DNA of 64,000 nt from assembly GCA_963969395.1 (NCBI GenBank), contig OZ017797.1, forward strand, positions 9,114,001-9,178,000, read 5' to 3'. The stretch is from Pseudoscleropodium purum (Eukaryota > Streptophyta > Bryopsida > Hypnales > Brachytheciaceae). The notes under the pieces are model-generated. The model was not told the origin of the DNA. It saw nothing but the letters and a program-made list of their open reading frames with translations, and did not search any database. The translations under genes were made by a program, and so were the position numbers. Positions 13,795 through 26,019 of this stretch are shown in pieces; position 1 is the stretch's first letter; each line of letters starts with the position of its first letter.

Positions 13795-14310
13795 AAGTCA
13801 TGACTATTGTCATTTGTGATATATAGATTGCTTAGGATATTGAAAGTTAGCTCATTTTTGGCATTATCATAGGTCATTGTAAAAAATAGGGTGTTGAATC
13901 CAACCTTCAAAGAATTCTTGTGTGATAATGTGTTGAAGACAACTAACTTTAATATAATTCACATTGTGTATAGATCAGGGGATCCATTTGTTCCAATGGT
14001 AGACCATGAAAAGACTTTTTTGTTCCATTGGGCAACAAACATGCACAAGCTCACAAATAAGCTAATCAACAAAGAATTCTTGAACCAATATATCTGATTC
14101 TACATGCAATATATAACATAAATGTTTGAAGCAAACAAGATGTATTTAGAAATTAAAGTTTGGTAGTGTTCCTCTATTGATGCATTAAAACCAACAATTC
14201 ATGAACTTATTGGGGGATTGAATCACATTTTGATAATTTAAATACATTAGTGGGGTGGATTCATAGAAACAATATTACCTTTAACATCTTTTCTTTTCCC
14301 TATTTTCTAT
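13795..14310 (+). pseudogene. Decayed coding stretch of unknown family
   Basis: Two overlapping frames carry continuous protein-like sequence. The first reads IFGIIIGHCKK, GVESNLQRILV, CVEDN and IRGSICSNGRP with scattered stops. From about 13,995 a second frame continues with VDHEKTFLFHW, LTNKLINKEFLNQY, CSSIDALKPTIHELIGGL and WGGFIE. Several stops are TAG at places where Trp would fit, as expected after cytosine deamination. One frameshift (about 13,995) and several stops would be needed to explain a single ancestral ORF. I cannot name the family; an element-encoded protein is likely from its position. Confidence 0.45.
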
Positions 14311-14513
14311 CTTAAACTCTAAATTATAAACTATTTGAATAATGACTTTATTCATTATTTTTGTAAAAATTGAGAATAGAAGAACTAGTAGATGTCCCAA
14401 TATCCAACTTCAAAAAAACAATGTACTAAAAATGGATGCAAACTTCTAAAAAATATAGATTATTTAATATATTAGTTGTCACATGTGATGAGTGGGTTTG
14501 AGTCTTCATACAC

Positions 14514-14786
14514 ATGACCAACTATATGGCTTACCTTTGTGAGGTCCCTTCTAAAAAAGGTCCCTCTAAAAAGGGTTTGAAATTGAAGAAAATTATGACA
14601 TGTAGAGATGAAAAGAAAATTGCAAATGCCCTTAGTGAGATGCTTGGAACAAAAGACATCTATACTCAAATTCAACATTTAGAGATGGAAGAGGTATTCA
14701 AGTCTAATAAAAAGACATTGGATCTTATGATCAATTTTGAAGGTGATTTTCATCAATCTAAGAAGGTTAACTTCTTTCATCTTTGA
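14514..14786 (+). CDS. Small uncharacterised ORF (90 aa), doubtful
   Basis: An ATG-initiated frame of 90 codons encodes a basic, Lys-rich peptide with a duplicated PSKKG motif near residue 13 and a soluble, helix-prone composition (EKKIANALSEMLG, HLEMEEVF). It lies just downstream of the decayed coding stretch at 13,795-14,310, in the same orientation, inside the putative insertion. It may be another fragment of the same element ORF rather than a gene. No domain is recognised. Confidence 0.25.
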   Translation: MTNYMAYLCEVPSKKGPSKKGLKLKKIMTCRDEKKIANALSEMLGTKDIYTQIQHLEMEEVFKSNKKTLDLMINFEGDFHQSKKVNFFHL

Positions 14787-16286
14787 ATTTAAACTAAATT
14801 GGTCATTGTTAGAATGCATCTCCAGATTGTATATTTGAGGAGTTTAATATGGTCATGCCATGTACTTGATTTATGGTGGAAACAAATAACAATACATTGG
14901 AATGACACATAGTAAGAATTTCATACAAGCCAAGGAAACAATATCACGCCATTCAAAAGTGCATACATGCCAAATGCAAGATATTGATTGTTAGGCATAA
15001 AAAATCCCTAGTACCTTACTTACAAAGGGTAGAAGCATGACAATAAGAACACAGCAATTCCAACTAAGTCAATTTTTGGTTTTGCACAAACCAAATTGCA
15101 TGATATGTCATAGAACCTAAGATTTTCCATATTCTTACCCAACTTGAGATCCCCAAGGTCTTGCATGTTCTTATTCATACTAATTTTACTTGTACCAAAA
15201 TCATTAAGCTTCAAAAAGTTGGATTTTACCTATAGTCTACCAATCTAATATCTCCTTGACATTTAATCACTTTGTCTTGGGTATTTGAATTTGCGTTGGG
15301 GACTCATTCTTGACTAGAACATACTTAAAGAATCTCCTCCATTTGAAATGGCAAGCAAATTCATCTAAGCAATAAGGCACCTATTGAAAATCACCAAAAT
15401 CAATAAATAAAAAAGTGCAAGGAATGTTACCGCAAATATGATTAAGGTGAACTTCCTTTTTTACTTTAGACTTAATGCTATTATTATACTTTTGTCTAGC
15501 ATTGACTTTAACCAAATGGTCCATAACATCACACTTTGCAATTTTCTATTTTCTATTTGTCTTCATTATAGAAGTATGAATGGGACTTCCATTGGAAAGT
15601 GTAGCATTTACAAAAACTGCAAATACCTTAATTACATCTTTCATTACTTCTGCAAAGTAGATTATGAGACAAACACATTCATCTACACTCTTATTTTTAG
15701 TTTGAATGAAGTTGAGCAAGTGTTTGTTGTTGTTAAAATCATTAAGATGTACAAATGAGCAAGTTAATTGACAATCGAGTATTAGCATGATATAAATTAG
15801 ATGCGTAGTACTAATATATTATCTTCAAAATCTCCAAATTCGAGTAGCAAAATCTTATATGCATATTCCAATATGTATTCCTTACTATCATGTAAGAATA
15901 TTTTATTATGTACACAATATTCTACATCCTATGATATTTTCATTGAATTTGTCTTTCTCTAATCCTTAAAATTACCTCTAAATTATATGTACTCTCACTT
16001 AATTAGCCTACCCTAGGACGACCTTTTGGAACCTGATATAAATTTTGAAACATGTAATAGCATCTTCCCAGGCTTCAAGATCTAAAATCCACAATCATGG
16101 ATCCCATGGTAATAGGTCATATTTTCTAAATATAATAACTTTAAATGAAAAAACATTAGTCTTGTAATTATTGAAACAAAACAAATTTAGAAATTACATT
16201 ATGTTCTAAATTTCTAGGCTTTAGGCTCACACAATCCCTGCTCACTGCTCATAGGCTCACGCTCATACACTCACATGCTAGTGTTG

Positions 16287-16450
16287 TTGAGTTGGAATAT
16301 GTGATTGCATCTTCACAAGCAAGGAAGTTATATAGATAAGAAGACTCTTGATGGATTTTGAATATTAGCAAAAGAATCCAACTCCATTATTACATTGAGC
16401 AAAGGCTTTTACTTTTAGTTGTACATTTTTATCATATACTAAATTAGTAG
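16287..16450 (+). pseudogene. Ty1/copia remnant, right piece (RNase H)
   Basis: Translation from 16,287 reads VELEYVIASSQARKLYR, matching the copia TEAEY-A-S-A-- segment. After stops it reads QKNPTP, which resembles the stretch before the CDNQSA site. This is exactly where the copia sequence broken off at 6,304 should continue. It is degenerate, with stops. Confidence 0.6.
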
Positions 16451-17109
16451 AAGAATGAATAGAAGAAATCACAAATACTTTGATTTTCTAGTTTATAAGA
16501 TATGTGCATTTAAAGTGAAGAAAACACTTTTATTGCACCTTGTCATACTTGATTATAACACTTTGACTCTCCTTATTTTTATTTTTCACTACAAAATTTG
16601 ATTTAAATTATTTTATATTGAAGAATAAAATTGAAAGATTTTAAAATTTTTTATTTCTTAAAATTGATTTTAATTCTCTAAAAATTGATTTATTAAGTAG
16701 AAATTAGTATGAGATAAAAAGAAAAATTAAGTTATTTATAGTTAGTTCAAGATATAATTGTAACATGCTAATTTCAATAATATTATATATATAGAATTTT
16801 GGAAGATTTTATGATTGCCTATAATTAAAACAAGATGCTCAATAACCTTTTCATTACTAATCCAATCAAGGAATTAAATATTTTCATATAGACAAAAATA
16901 TATCTTATTAAAAGAAAATTTAAAATTTTATTTTAAGTTTTTATGTTTAGGCTAAAGCAATTTGAACTTAGTGGAGCATAATTTTTGCCACCAAGCACCA
17001 TTTGGAATTAAAATTATATTCTTGAAAAGCTAATTTTTGTACTATTTCAAGATAAAGTTCCAAGAGATAAAGTCAAAAAGAATATCATAAAAACCATTAG
17101 AGAAGATTT

Positions 17110-17345
17110 GAAGGCAATAACAGCCCATTTCATTTTTGTTCCCGTCGTTGTTCCCCTGCAGCAAAAGGTACAACTAGTTGTTAGAAAAAAAATTTTAATT
17201 CTTAAAATGCAAAAAAAAGTTGAATTTTTTTTTTAAATTTTGGAGGGGGAATAATGTGGCACTCTTTTTGCCACATTAAATTGCATTACTAGCTACATTT
17301 ATAGTGTTATCGGGGCTAGGGAACTCACACTCTTCTTTTAGCCTC
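17110..17345 (+). repeat. Dispersed ~240-bp repeat, copy 1
   Basis: This shares an ordered series of landmarks with 28,985-29,250: CCATTTCA, TTGTTCCC-TTGTTGTTCC, GTTGAAT followed by a T-run and TTTTGGAG, then AATGATGTG(G/A)CACTCT, CCACAT, TAGCTA and GGGAACTCA-AGTCTT-like text. The second copy interrupts another repeat, suggesting mobility. Length and lack of coding fit a MITE-like or other non-autonomous element. Exact ends were not resolved. Confidence 0.5.
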
Positions 17346-18560
17346 AAATCTTCTCTAATGATGCCAGAACTTTCATTTTTCCTTCGAGGGAACACTTGGA
17401 CCTTTAGGTGTTAAAACACTAATATGATATAAGTTAAGCTCGCATTAGACCTTCCCTTGATTGTTGTTATTTCTTCTATCCTTGCTTCATTTCATTTCCT
17501 AAGCAAAAGTGCTCTTTTGTCAACCCAATTTGTGTATTTGAAGGGATTTTTTCAGATCTGTGAGATGCTAATCCTTAAATGTCAAATCCAACTTCAAATG
17601 CTTGATTTTAAGGGAATCTTGGGGATAGCATCTCTAATAGAACTAAATGAAAATCCAACTTTTCTATATCTCTCTTTTCACCTTTAAGAAACACATCTAT
17701 AAAGTTATGTTTTGTATATCAAATCACAATTTGAATGTGTGTGTTTTGCATTAAAAAAAAATTATGATTTAAAGAATTTTTATAGGATTGCTTTGAGGTT
17801 CTCCTTTGCTTTAAGAAGATTGAAAGTTCATCATTGATTTGTCATTTGTATAGTACAAGCTTCATAATGCATGTACAATGCAAATTCTCAAAAGGTTAAG
17901 TCGCTTGGCTCCCCTATGTAGACCTAAAATGTCATTTAAAGATCAACCTTTAAACATCACATTTAGTTATCCTAAATTTAATGCTTATGACTCTAATTTA
18001 ACAAATTCACACTAGTTTAAATTTGGTAGATATTTAAATTGTGCCCATTTTCAATGTTTACACTTTGAAGAGAGTGCAAAAAGTCTCTACTTTTTATTAG
18101 TTTTTTTAGGGCCTATTTTTAGAAACATACTTAGATATAAGTTATCCTACTTTATTTTATGAATTTTTGCAATCCAACATAGATTCCAATGTGCCATGTG
18201 TTCAGCAATCATACATCATCTCCCCTCCCTCTAATTTCTTGTACCTTGACTTTTCTAGATTTTGCTTGATTAATTTGTGTACCATTACAACTCCTTCATG
18301 TAGTTGTCAATACAATGTCAAATCTAGGGACACATGGAGTACATTGGATGGCCATTTCACTACACGTCGTTAGACCTTTGTCTCAATACCACTAAAGTAT
18401 TCATATTCATCATAGATCCTCTTCCAAATTGTAGCCCTCTCTACATTTATTTATTCAAGGCAATTAGGAAGAGGTTTTGTAATTATAGGTGTGCATTTGA
18501 ATCCTTGATCCATACAATCAGTTGCTGCAAATATAGTATGCAAATATAGGTAACCCAACT

Positions 18561-19156
18561 TAAGGTGGGCCCCCCACAAACCGCACCCTACCTAAAACCA
18601 CCATCATCACTATGCGTACACCATTAAAATCAATATGTACCTATATAGAAGAACAATTTTAAAACATCTACTATAAAAAAAACTTTGATGTAAGGCCTTC
18701 CTAACTTTTGTGTATTGTATCCAAATGTTGCATTCATTATTTCATTAGTACATTGGAACCTTCCGTCCATGGCCAATGAGAAAATCAATGAAAATTTGCC
18801 AAGTCTAATAAGGCAACTACATCTAATTTCAACCACTCTCTAAAACCACACACTCTAGATTCTTGTCTAAAATGTACTTCTACTATTCATAAGAGTCTAT
18901 GTTCAATTCTAGAAACACCTATTTTCAACACTTTGAAAATCCATAGTTTATTTATACAATGTTCAAAAAATGCATTCTAAACAAGAATCTTGAATCCCTT
19001 TTTGACTTCCGACAAGAACCCACAAAAAGAATTCAATATAATAACGGTAGCCATTCTGAATTGTTTATTTGTGCAATTTTAGGTGTAGTTCCCTTAATGA
19101 TAATAGTAACTAGTTACAGTAGCAAATGAAGTGGCTATTTCAAAGGGTACCCACTA
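18561..19156. mobile_element. TIR element, AAGGTGGGTACACCC family, copy 1
   Basis: The left end begins TAAGGTGGGCCCCCCAC and the right end finishes AGTAGCAAATGAAGTGGC...GGGTACCCACTAA, an imperfect inverted pair. Internal text from 18,580 to 18,840 is shared with 20,289-20,545 and 44,450-44,665: TACACC-TTAAAATCAATATGT, TTTTAAAACATC, CCTTCCTAAC, AAATGTTGCATTC, GGAACCTT, GCCAA, GAAAATTTG. It is non-coding and likely a non-autonomous DNA transposon. Confidence 0.55.
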
Positions 19157-20288
19157 ATGATTCCAAAATGGGTTCATGGTAATTAGCCAAATGTTCATTT
19201 TTTTTCAAATATTTGAATTTACATTGATTGCATGAAAAAATTAAGTAGAAACCAAGCAAAATTTAGCCAGTTTTAGGATCGCCAGTGCCCACATGGCGAT
19301 GCCCTTTTCAATTTTCATGTTGTAAAGGATTCGGCTCGTACAGCCAAGACTTGGTCGGCTTTGTTCAGACCCAATGGACTCCCCAAATCCCTAGATAAGT
19401 TGCCTTCGAGCCTTTTTGTTGACAACTGCAGACAGTGGCCAACCATTCCAGAGTTTCAGGTATGATTTTGTGAGACATACGTTACTCGTGTTCATGTACG
19501 TTTTAGTTTTAAAACTAGTGTTCCTAGCCCATGCGTCGTTGCCATGGTCAAAATCTAAGTGAAAGTAAATTAGTCCATTTTTATTTTTTTAAATTTAAAA
19601 TAATTTTAAAAAAATCCATGACTTTCGTATTGTAAGTCCAAACGCCACAAAATAAAACCTGTGCATCCGTCCTTGCTGAGGACTTTCTGACAATACCAAA
19701 AATGCGACAAGGGGACTCACGGTCCAAGAGATCTCACTAAGCTTATGCATAAAAAAAAGGCCGCATAATTAAGCTATTACACTCATGAAAGAAAGAAGAG
19801 ATGGATGGAACTGCTGCAGCCCAGAGCCAGGCAGCTGATGAATAATTCCATTATTTCTTGAAAGGATCATGTCAACTGAACGGACAATTTCATTTGAAAC
19901 AAGTACAAGTCTCTAAGATACTCAAATTGCCTTTGCCTTGGTTTGTTCTCCAAGCATGATTGCCTAAAAGTCTGTGATAATTTGTTCTTTCCACCAAAAA
20001 AAAAAATAATCTATGAGAATTTCATGAAACACTAGGTCACTTTTGACCAATTTTTGGGGCATGAAACTTGATCTCAGAGTTCTTTGACATCACTATGTTA
20101 TGATACAACTTGAGGGCATCTCAGTTATTGATCTAAAGAATTTGTTTGGACTCAACGAATTTTTGAATTTTTTGGATTTTTTTCTTATATTTTCTTTTCT
20201 CTTGAAACACAACTCAATGAAAATTTGAGGGTGACCGAGTTTGATCCAATTGAGATATGGATTTGGTCGCAGGTACATAAAAGACAGT

Positions 20289-20573
20289 TAAGGTAGGTGC
20301 ACCCAAATGTGCCACTGACCTTAAAGTACCATCTACACTGTGTGTACATCTTCAAAGTTAGTTCTGTATCTATGTTGAAGAAACACTTTTAGAACCAAAC
20401 TTTGTTCCTCAATAACTTTTGCATACAGTATCTAAATGCCATGTTCTCTGGTGCATTGGAACCTCCTTTCACTTGCCAACAAGAGCATATGAAAATTTGA
20501 CCAGTTTAAGAATAGCAAATAGGCTCAGTAGCAAAAAGTGGCAGTTTTGGGTGTACCCACCTTAGTACTGCAC
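20289..20573. mobile_element. TIR element, AAGGTGGGTACACCC family, copy 2 (285 bp)
   Basis: This is the shortest and cleanest copy. It begins TAAGGTAGGTGCACCCA and ends TTTTGGGTGTACCCACCTTA, which are inverted complements with few mismatches. It shares internal landmarks with copies 1 and 4 (TTTTAGAAC, TTTTGCATA, GGAACCTCC, CTTGCCAACAA, AAAATTTGACC). The ends include TAA/TTA, as for elements with 3-bp TWA target duplications, but the duplication itself cannot be separated from the TIR. Confidence 0.65.
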
Positions 20574-20669
20574 AACTTTTGTATTTTGTAATTTTAAATA
20601 GATTACCAATCGAACAACCTTCAATCATGTGACTCTCCTGTTTGGCAGATTTCAAGGTTTGGGGTAACT

Positions 20670-21544
20670 CAAGGTGGGTATCCCAAAATTGCCACTTTTT
20701 GCTATTGTGCCTAGTTGCTATTATTAGACTAATTAGTCAAATGTTTTTGTTGATTACTCTCTTTGTCCAACTTAAAACCTCCAAATCAAGCACAATTTTT
20801 GTCCCACTAAAAAGATCTATTTTCTAATTTCAACCACTGAATAAACATTGGTTGTGTTGAATGACCTTGTGGGGGCAAGTCACAAGTGATTAGGGAGCAT
20901 CCCTCTTGTAGCAAGCTTGGCCTTGCCTATATGAGGCAAATTATATTTGTTGCATTTTCAAATAGTCATGTTGACGATGGATTTGGTGACCACTTTGGCA
21001 CTATGAAAATTGTTCATGGAGGGTGCTAGGTTTCCTTATTGTAAGTATTTGGTTGAAAGTAGATATTTCTAAAATCCCATTATTGCCATCAACCTTTAAA
21101 TCATCAGGAATGACTAGTTGGCAACGTTTTTGAATGTTGTTCAAATATGACACTTTCTACATCAATTTTTGATGCCTAAATGACAACACTTGAGCTTAAG
21201 ATCTTACATAGATTTATGGGATGAGTTGTTGGTATTAGAATGCATGTATGATTAGTACAAAGATTGAAAATATAGTTAATCCCTTATGAAGAAGGTTTTG
21301 GAAGGTTATTAGTGGAATAAAGGGAGTATTTTGTTGGCAAGTGAAAGGAGGTTCCACTACACCAAAGAATGCTACATTTGGATATCTTATGCAAAAGTTA
21401 GGCGGAGGGTCAAAGTTTTTTTATGGGGGTTGAGGTTCTAAAATTGTTTCTTCAACATAAAGTATATATTGATTTTGGAGATGTACATATTTGGAGTGGT
21501 AGTGGTGGTTTTTGGTAGGGTGTGCTTTGGGGTGTACCTATCTT
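20670..21544. mobile_element. TIR element, AAGGTGGGTACACCC family, copy 3
   Basis: The left end CAAGGTGGGTATCCCAAAATTGCCAC is followed by TTTTTGCTA, as at the inner side of copy 2's right end. The right half (21,330-21,544) is the reverse complement of the shared internal segment: TTGTTGGCAAGTGAAAGGAGG, AATGCTACATTTGG, GCAAAAGTTAG, CTTCAACATA, GGGGTGTACCTATCTTA. The two ends are inverted, so this is a longer relative with about 500 bp of unshared interior. Confidence 0.5.
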
Positions 21545-23929
21545 ATGTGGAAGGATTATCAATAGTCAAGTGTCTAATTTAATATAACTACTTTGAACAA
21601 ATTATTTATTTTTGTTTATCATCAAATAAATCTACATAGCATATTATTTATAGAATCTCCATTTTTGTAAGCTAAAATTGACCAATCATAATTTCACATC
21701 TATATTTGATGAGCTTTTCACATCTTGTTTTCCACCTTTGTACACCAAATGTATACCATAAATAATGAATTGGACAATTGAAACTTGAATGCAAAGTTGA
21801 ATGCAAAGTTGAATGTAGGAAAAAAAATCATCTAAAAATAGATTTGATAGTCTTCATCATTAAAGAATATTTCTATGAACCACATTCAAATATTTTTCAT
21901 TCACTTTGCATGTATGTTAGATCCTCCTAATGCAAGGATACAAATGCTTTTAGTACAACAAAAATTGACAAATTCTTCATCCACGACAATCACACACCAA
22001 TATGAGATTGAGAATTCTTCTACTATTTTTCTCAAATTCAGAGTTTTTTTTGCAATTATGCAAAACCATTTTTGGATAGAATTCATCTTAAAAGAAGATT
22101 TGAAAAAAGCCTACAATAACTATTCCTTGAAAAGGAACAACCCCTACGTAGAAAGAAATCCACCACCTCTATTGAAAACATACACATACACACCTTAGGA
22201 TTATAGTCATTGATCTTCAAGTTCAACAAAAAAAATGAGCCCCTTCTTTGGTTGTTGAATGTAGCGCTTGTCTCTCTCCTTTTGCAAGTCATCTCTTATG
22301 TCCGCCAATGCTATATCCTCATAGAACTCTCCCTCATGGTTGTCTCTTTTTTATGACAATATTCCTCCAACAACTCATCTCTCATATTATCTAGCATATT
22401 GTCTCTCTCTTCTCTATTGTTGGCACAACTCTCTCCATGTGGCTATCTCTCTCATCCCACAATTCTTTTTGACAATCATGTTTCATATCCAAACTTTTAA
22501 TTTGTCCAATAGTTTCTTAATGTTTCTCTTTTAGTTTGCTTGTATTTGATGTTTGGGTGTCTAATGTTCTTGAGCTGTGAAGTTTTTTTAGTATTTACAA
22601 TATGATTGTATTTAGGATTTGAGATTTCAGGTTACATGTTATAAGTTAGAGGGTTAGAGGTAGGCTAGATGTTAGAAGAATCAAGGGTCAATTTGTTGCA
22701 AGCATGCATAGTAACATAGTTGTTTATTCAATATAACTATTTACAATGGATTGATTCAATTTTCTATGTTGCCATTGCTTGGTTTGATGTTGTTGTGTCT
22801 AGGATGTCTAGGATTTAAGGTTTTTTTGCAATATGTATATGGATGATCTTAAAGAAGCTTATTTAGTGTCTAGGGTTTCAATTGAGGTTTTCTTGAGGTT
22901 TGAGGGTTGTAACATATGTATAAATGTTGTGTTTCTTCCATGCTTTAGACAACGTTTTAGTTTATATTTGAATGCAAGATTGTGCTCTTGGCATTATTTT
23001 AATCTTTGTTAGCAATGTTTCAAGCTCTTGAAGAATCAAACAACAATTCTATTCAAACCTCTTACTATATTGATGAAATTTGGCTTGTTTGATTATGTTC
23101 AAATTATGACCTCCTTATTGTTGTCTTGTGGGAAGATGTCTTAGGTGCTACAATTTTACGTAAAATATAATATGCTAGTGTGGTTAGGTTTGGTGCTTGA
23201 TTGTGTTCTTACCAAGTCAACTAGTCAAGGAAAGATTAGATTGGTTTGATAGAATTGTGGTGTGAAATGTAATAGTATTGTCTTTCATTTGTGTATGATA
23301 GAGTGATTGTGGTTTTGAGTATTCACAATTTGTTACAAAGGTGGGGTGATAGTGCTATTACAATTTGTTTCACATGACTATATTTTTCATGTATATTATC
23401 AATTATAAAAATTTCTATTCACTTTTTGAATTTCTTTTTAATATTGCACAAAATGTGCATTCATGTTTTGAGGCATGAAGAAGGGACACTTAGCATCTCT
23501 TTTACAAGGTTAATGTTGTGCATAATATATTTAAAAATAAACTTGCCTTCCTCAAATTGGCTTGAAGTATCAAAATTTATCCCCTCAAAAGGGATAGCAC
23601 ACATTCACAACATGCCGTGGCCTAAGGTATACGACCTATTTCCAACAATGTTAAGCATTTTAACATATGTCTGATTGAACGATGGTAGTGGGGATGATTT
23701 TCTCTGGTCATAGAATGAATATAATGAAGATTGAACTATTTTTTTTACTGATTTTTCATCAAATCTGGAATTAGCAAAAATCAAGGAAGTGTAGATCACA
23801 ATCCAACTTGCTCAATCTCAATGCACATATATAGCGACAAACCTATTTCCAAGAAGCACAAAACTTAAAATTGGTCTTAGCAACCTTATTAGTTGTCGAT
23901 GAGTTACTTGTCACATGATCTACTAAAAA
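21545..23929. other. AT-rich intergenic DNA, no gene seen
   Basis: No open frame here looks like a gene. A short direct repeat (AATGCAAAGTTG in tandem) sits near 21,790. Nothing else stands out. Confidence 0.4.
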
Positions 23930-24240
23930 GAGAGGTACCACTTCCTAGTTTGTATTAGTTGGCCCCCTTCTTTTAAAAAATTTACAAACAATTGATTTGA
24001 TTTTTCTTAAATGTTTACTCTCAAAATTGTCATTGATTTCTCAGAAAATCACAAGCTGTTGATCTTGTGAGATTTAATCTAAGCCGTCAAAATGAATATT
24101 GGATATGGATACACTACTGCATATGAATATGTACTGAATACTGAATACGGTATCGGATATGGATACAATACTAGATACAAATACAAAATCGGATATGGAT
24201 ATTGAATCAAGATGAATTGTCCCATATTGATTGTCAAGAA
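23930..24240 (+). repeat. Dispersed repeat with GGATATGGATAC runs, copy 1
   Basis: From about 24,100 to 24,215 the sequence cycles through variants of GGATATGGATAC, GAATACTGAATACGG and GATACAAATAC. The flank TTGATCTTGTGAGATTTAATCTAAGCCGTCAAAATG is matched, as a reverse complement, at 52,545-52,600 beside the same kind of run. A weaker relative lies at 25,480-25,690. It is non-coding. Confidence 0.6.
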
Positions 24241-25479
24241 ATTGGTTTGTGAAAATTACAAAAAGGGGGAGGGGGGAATGAAAATATTAAAATTTCTGAA
24301 ATTTTAAATCTCAGTGAAATTGAAAACACAACAAATTATGACCTGAGTGTCACTATCCACCCAAAAGATAGGGTACATAATGAAAGCCATGGTCGACATC
24401 ATTTTCCCTTCATTCATAAAAACTTGCCCCCCTCTCTTGTGCAAATGGACCCCTGTATAGAAACAAGTCGTAAATTATACCTCATTGCATTTGGCACACA
24501 CTAAACTTAGTGACAAGATGTCAATTGCACGTGGTTGTTGCACCACTCCACACAACCTCAAATCATTAAGAGACACTTTGCACCTAAAGGTTGGACAAAT
24601 TTGTTGTGCAAGAAGCTTGAAATCCCCATGTATGATTGGACAAAAGGTTAATAATTAATTTATGCAATAGGAATAGCCTTACCACCACAGGTGTAAAGTG
24701 TCCCTAAGATCACTTGCTTGTACAAAATATTAAATCTTGGAATGCACATATATCCCAAAATCACAACGTAATGTATGACAAAGTGTTGAATCTCCCTCTC
24801 CCTCAATCATCTCTTGGAATAAACTCCGGGTTTCAAGAAAAAAAAAATCTCACTGTCCCTCGTTTAAGATCAAAATTTCAGTGGAGCCAAGAGTGGTTGT
24901 GATTTGAGCCATGCGGACATAGAAGGGTACACTTAGCCAGGACCGAGGGACCGAGGGTCTTTGCTGAAATTCTATCCTTTTGGACACTTTATTTTATGTA
25001 TGCGTAACGGGCCAGTGTCGGAGTGCCTTTAATAGTACTTGTTGTCTTTATCTTTGAATTGCTGCAGTTGTGGTTTCAAAATATCCTTATTGGGCATATT
25101 AATTGCAGTTGGTCGGTCCTCTCAAATTCCTCCAAATGAACCATCCACTCCAAATCCGCATCCTTAACAACAAAATTCAATCATCACTTGTCTCTAATTG
25201 AGAGGCACAACTATCCCCTGAAAAGATGCAAGCGGGGCAATGGTATTCGTCCATGTGTTTCAAAAAATAAAAATTTAATTTAATTTTAAAAAAATAAAAA
25301 AATAAAAAAATGCAAGTAGGTCTTGTTCTTGCAATATTTCCCTTTGAAAAATCTAGAACTGTTGATTTCAATTTTAAAAAAATCCTCCCCCTAATTAATC
25401 CCTAAAGAATCGAGACATATTTTGGATAGAAATTGTCAAAAACTGACAATTTTTAGGGCAATAAGAAAAAATATGAAAA

Positions 25480-25690
25480 AAAAGTAAATGATTGCCATTG
25501 ATCATTGTTGTGCAAGATGATCTTAGCCATTTGTGCTCTAGGATACAAAATATGATATAGAATATGGAATACATACAATATGTGAAATATACATGAATAT
25601 GTATGAAAACATATAAAACACATATGTATCCATATGAAATGTAGATACAAATTGTATACATATACACGAAATACATATGACAAATATATT
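25480..25690 (+). repeat. Dispersed repeat with GATATGGATAC-like runs, copy 2 (diverged)
   Basis: TGTGCAAGATGATCTTAGCC is followed by a run of ATATGGAATACATAC-type words through 25,690, in the same order as the 23,930 copy but more diverged. The overlapping minus-strand open frames (25,395-25,811) are Tyr/Ile/Cys-rich by-products of the run. Confidence 0.4.
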
Positions 25691-26019
25691 TTAAATATCC
25701 CATATTGTTTGCAATCCAAGTACATTTTAGAAAAATGCAAATATAAGGTGGGGGTGAATATTTGACAAGTGCTTGTCTCATGAATTTTATCAACCAACAA
25801 TAAAGTAGCACATTTACCCCTTTCAGATTTTTAGAAAAAAGTTAGCCAACAATAATTGAATGACACGTGTCCACCATCAAATTTTTCATATATGGTTTTC
25901 TCAGAAAGCCATCATTTATCACTATCCCTTCAAAAGGGGCAATAACTATTTGTACAAACTAGTGACTATCTTATAGTCTCTCAATTATTTTGCATTTAGT
26001 TGAGGCCAATTACAAATAC

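Larger units (their letters stand above)
6305..16286. mobile_element. Putative ~10-kb insertion splitting the copia remnant (MULE-like?)
   Basis: The 13-mer TTGAGTTGGAATA occurs at 6,292-6,304 and again at 16,287-16,299. It encodes the copia ELEY site on both sides, so the host coding sequence is duplicated at the junctions like a target-site duplication. Just inside, both ends carry related sequence in inverted orientation: GCTAATATGTGAGCCTATGAG on the left, and ACTAGCATGTGAGTGTATGAG read as the reverse complement of the right end. A duplication near 9-13 bp would fit Mutator-like elements, but no transposase was recognised. The interior holds decayed coding stretches and a 97-bp tandem array. 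An alternative is two independently truncated copia copies. Confidence 0.45.

Noticed and set aside
25395..25811. 138-codon minus-strand open frame rich in Tyr, Cys and Ile
   Set aside because: It is produced by the ATATGTAT-type run of a dispersed repeat; no domain is visible and two overlapping frames are open at once.
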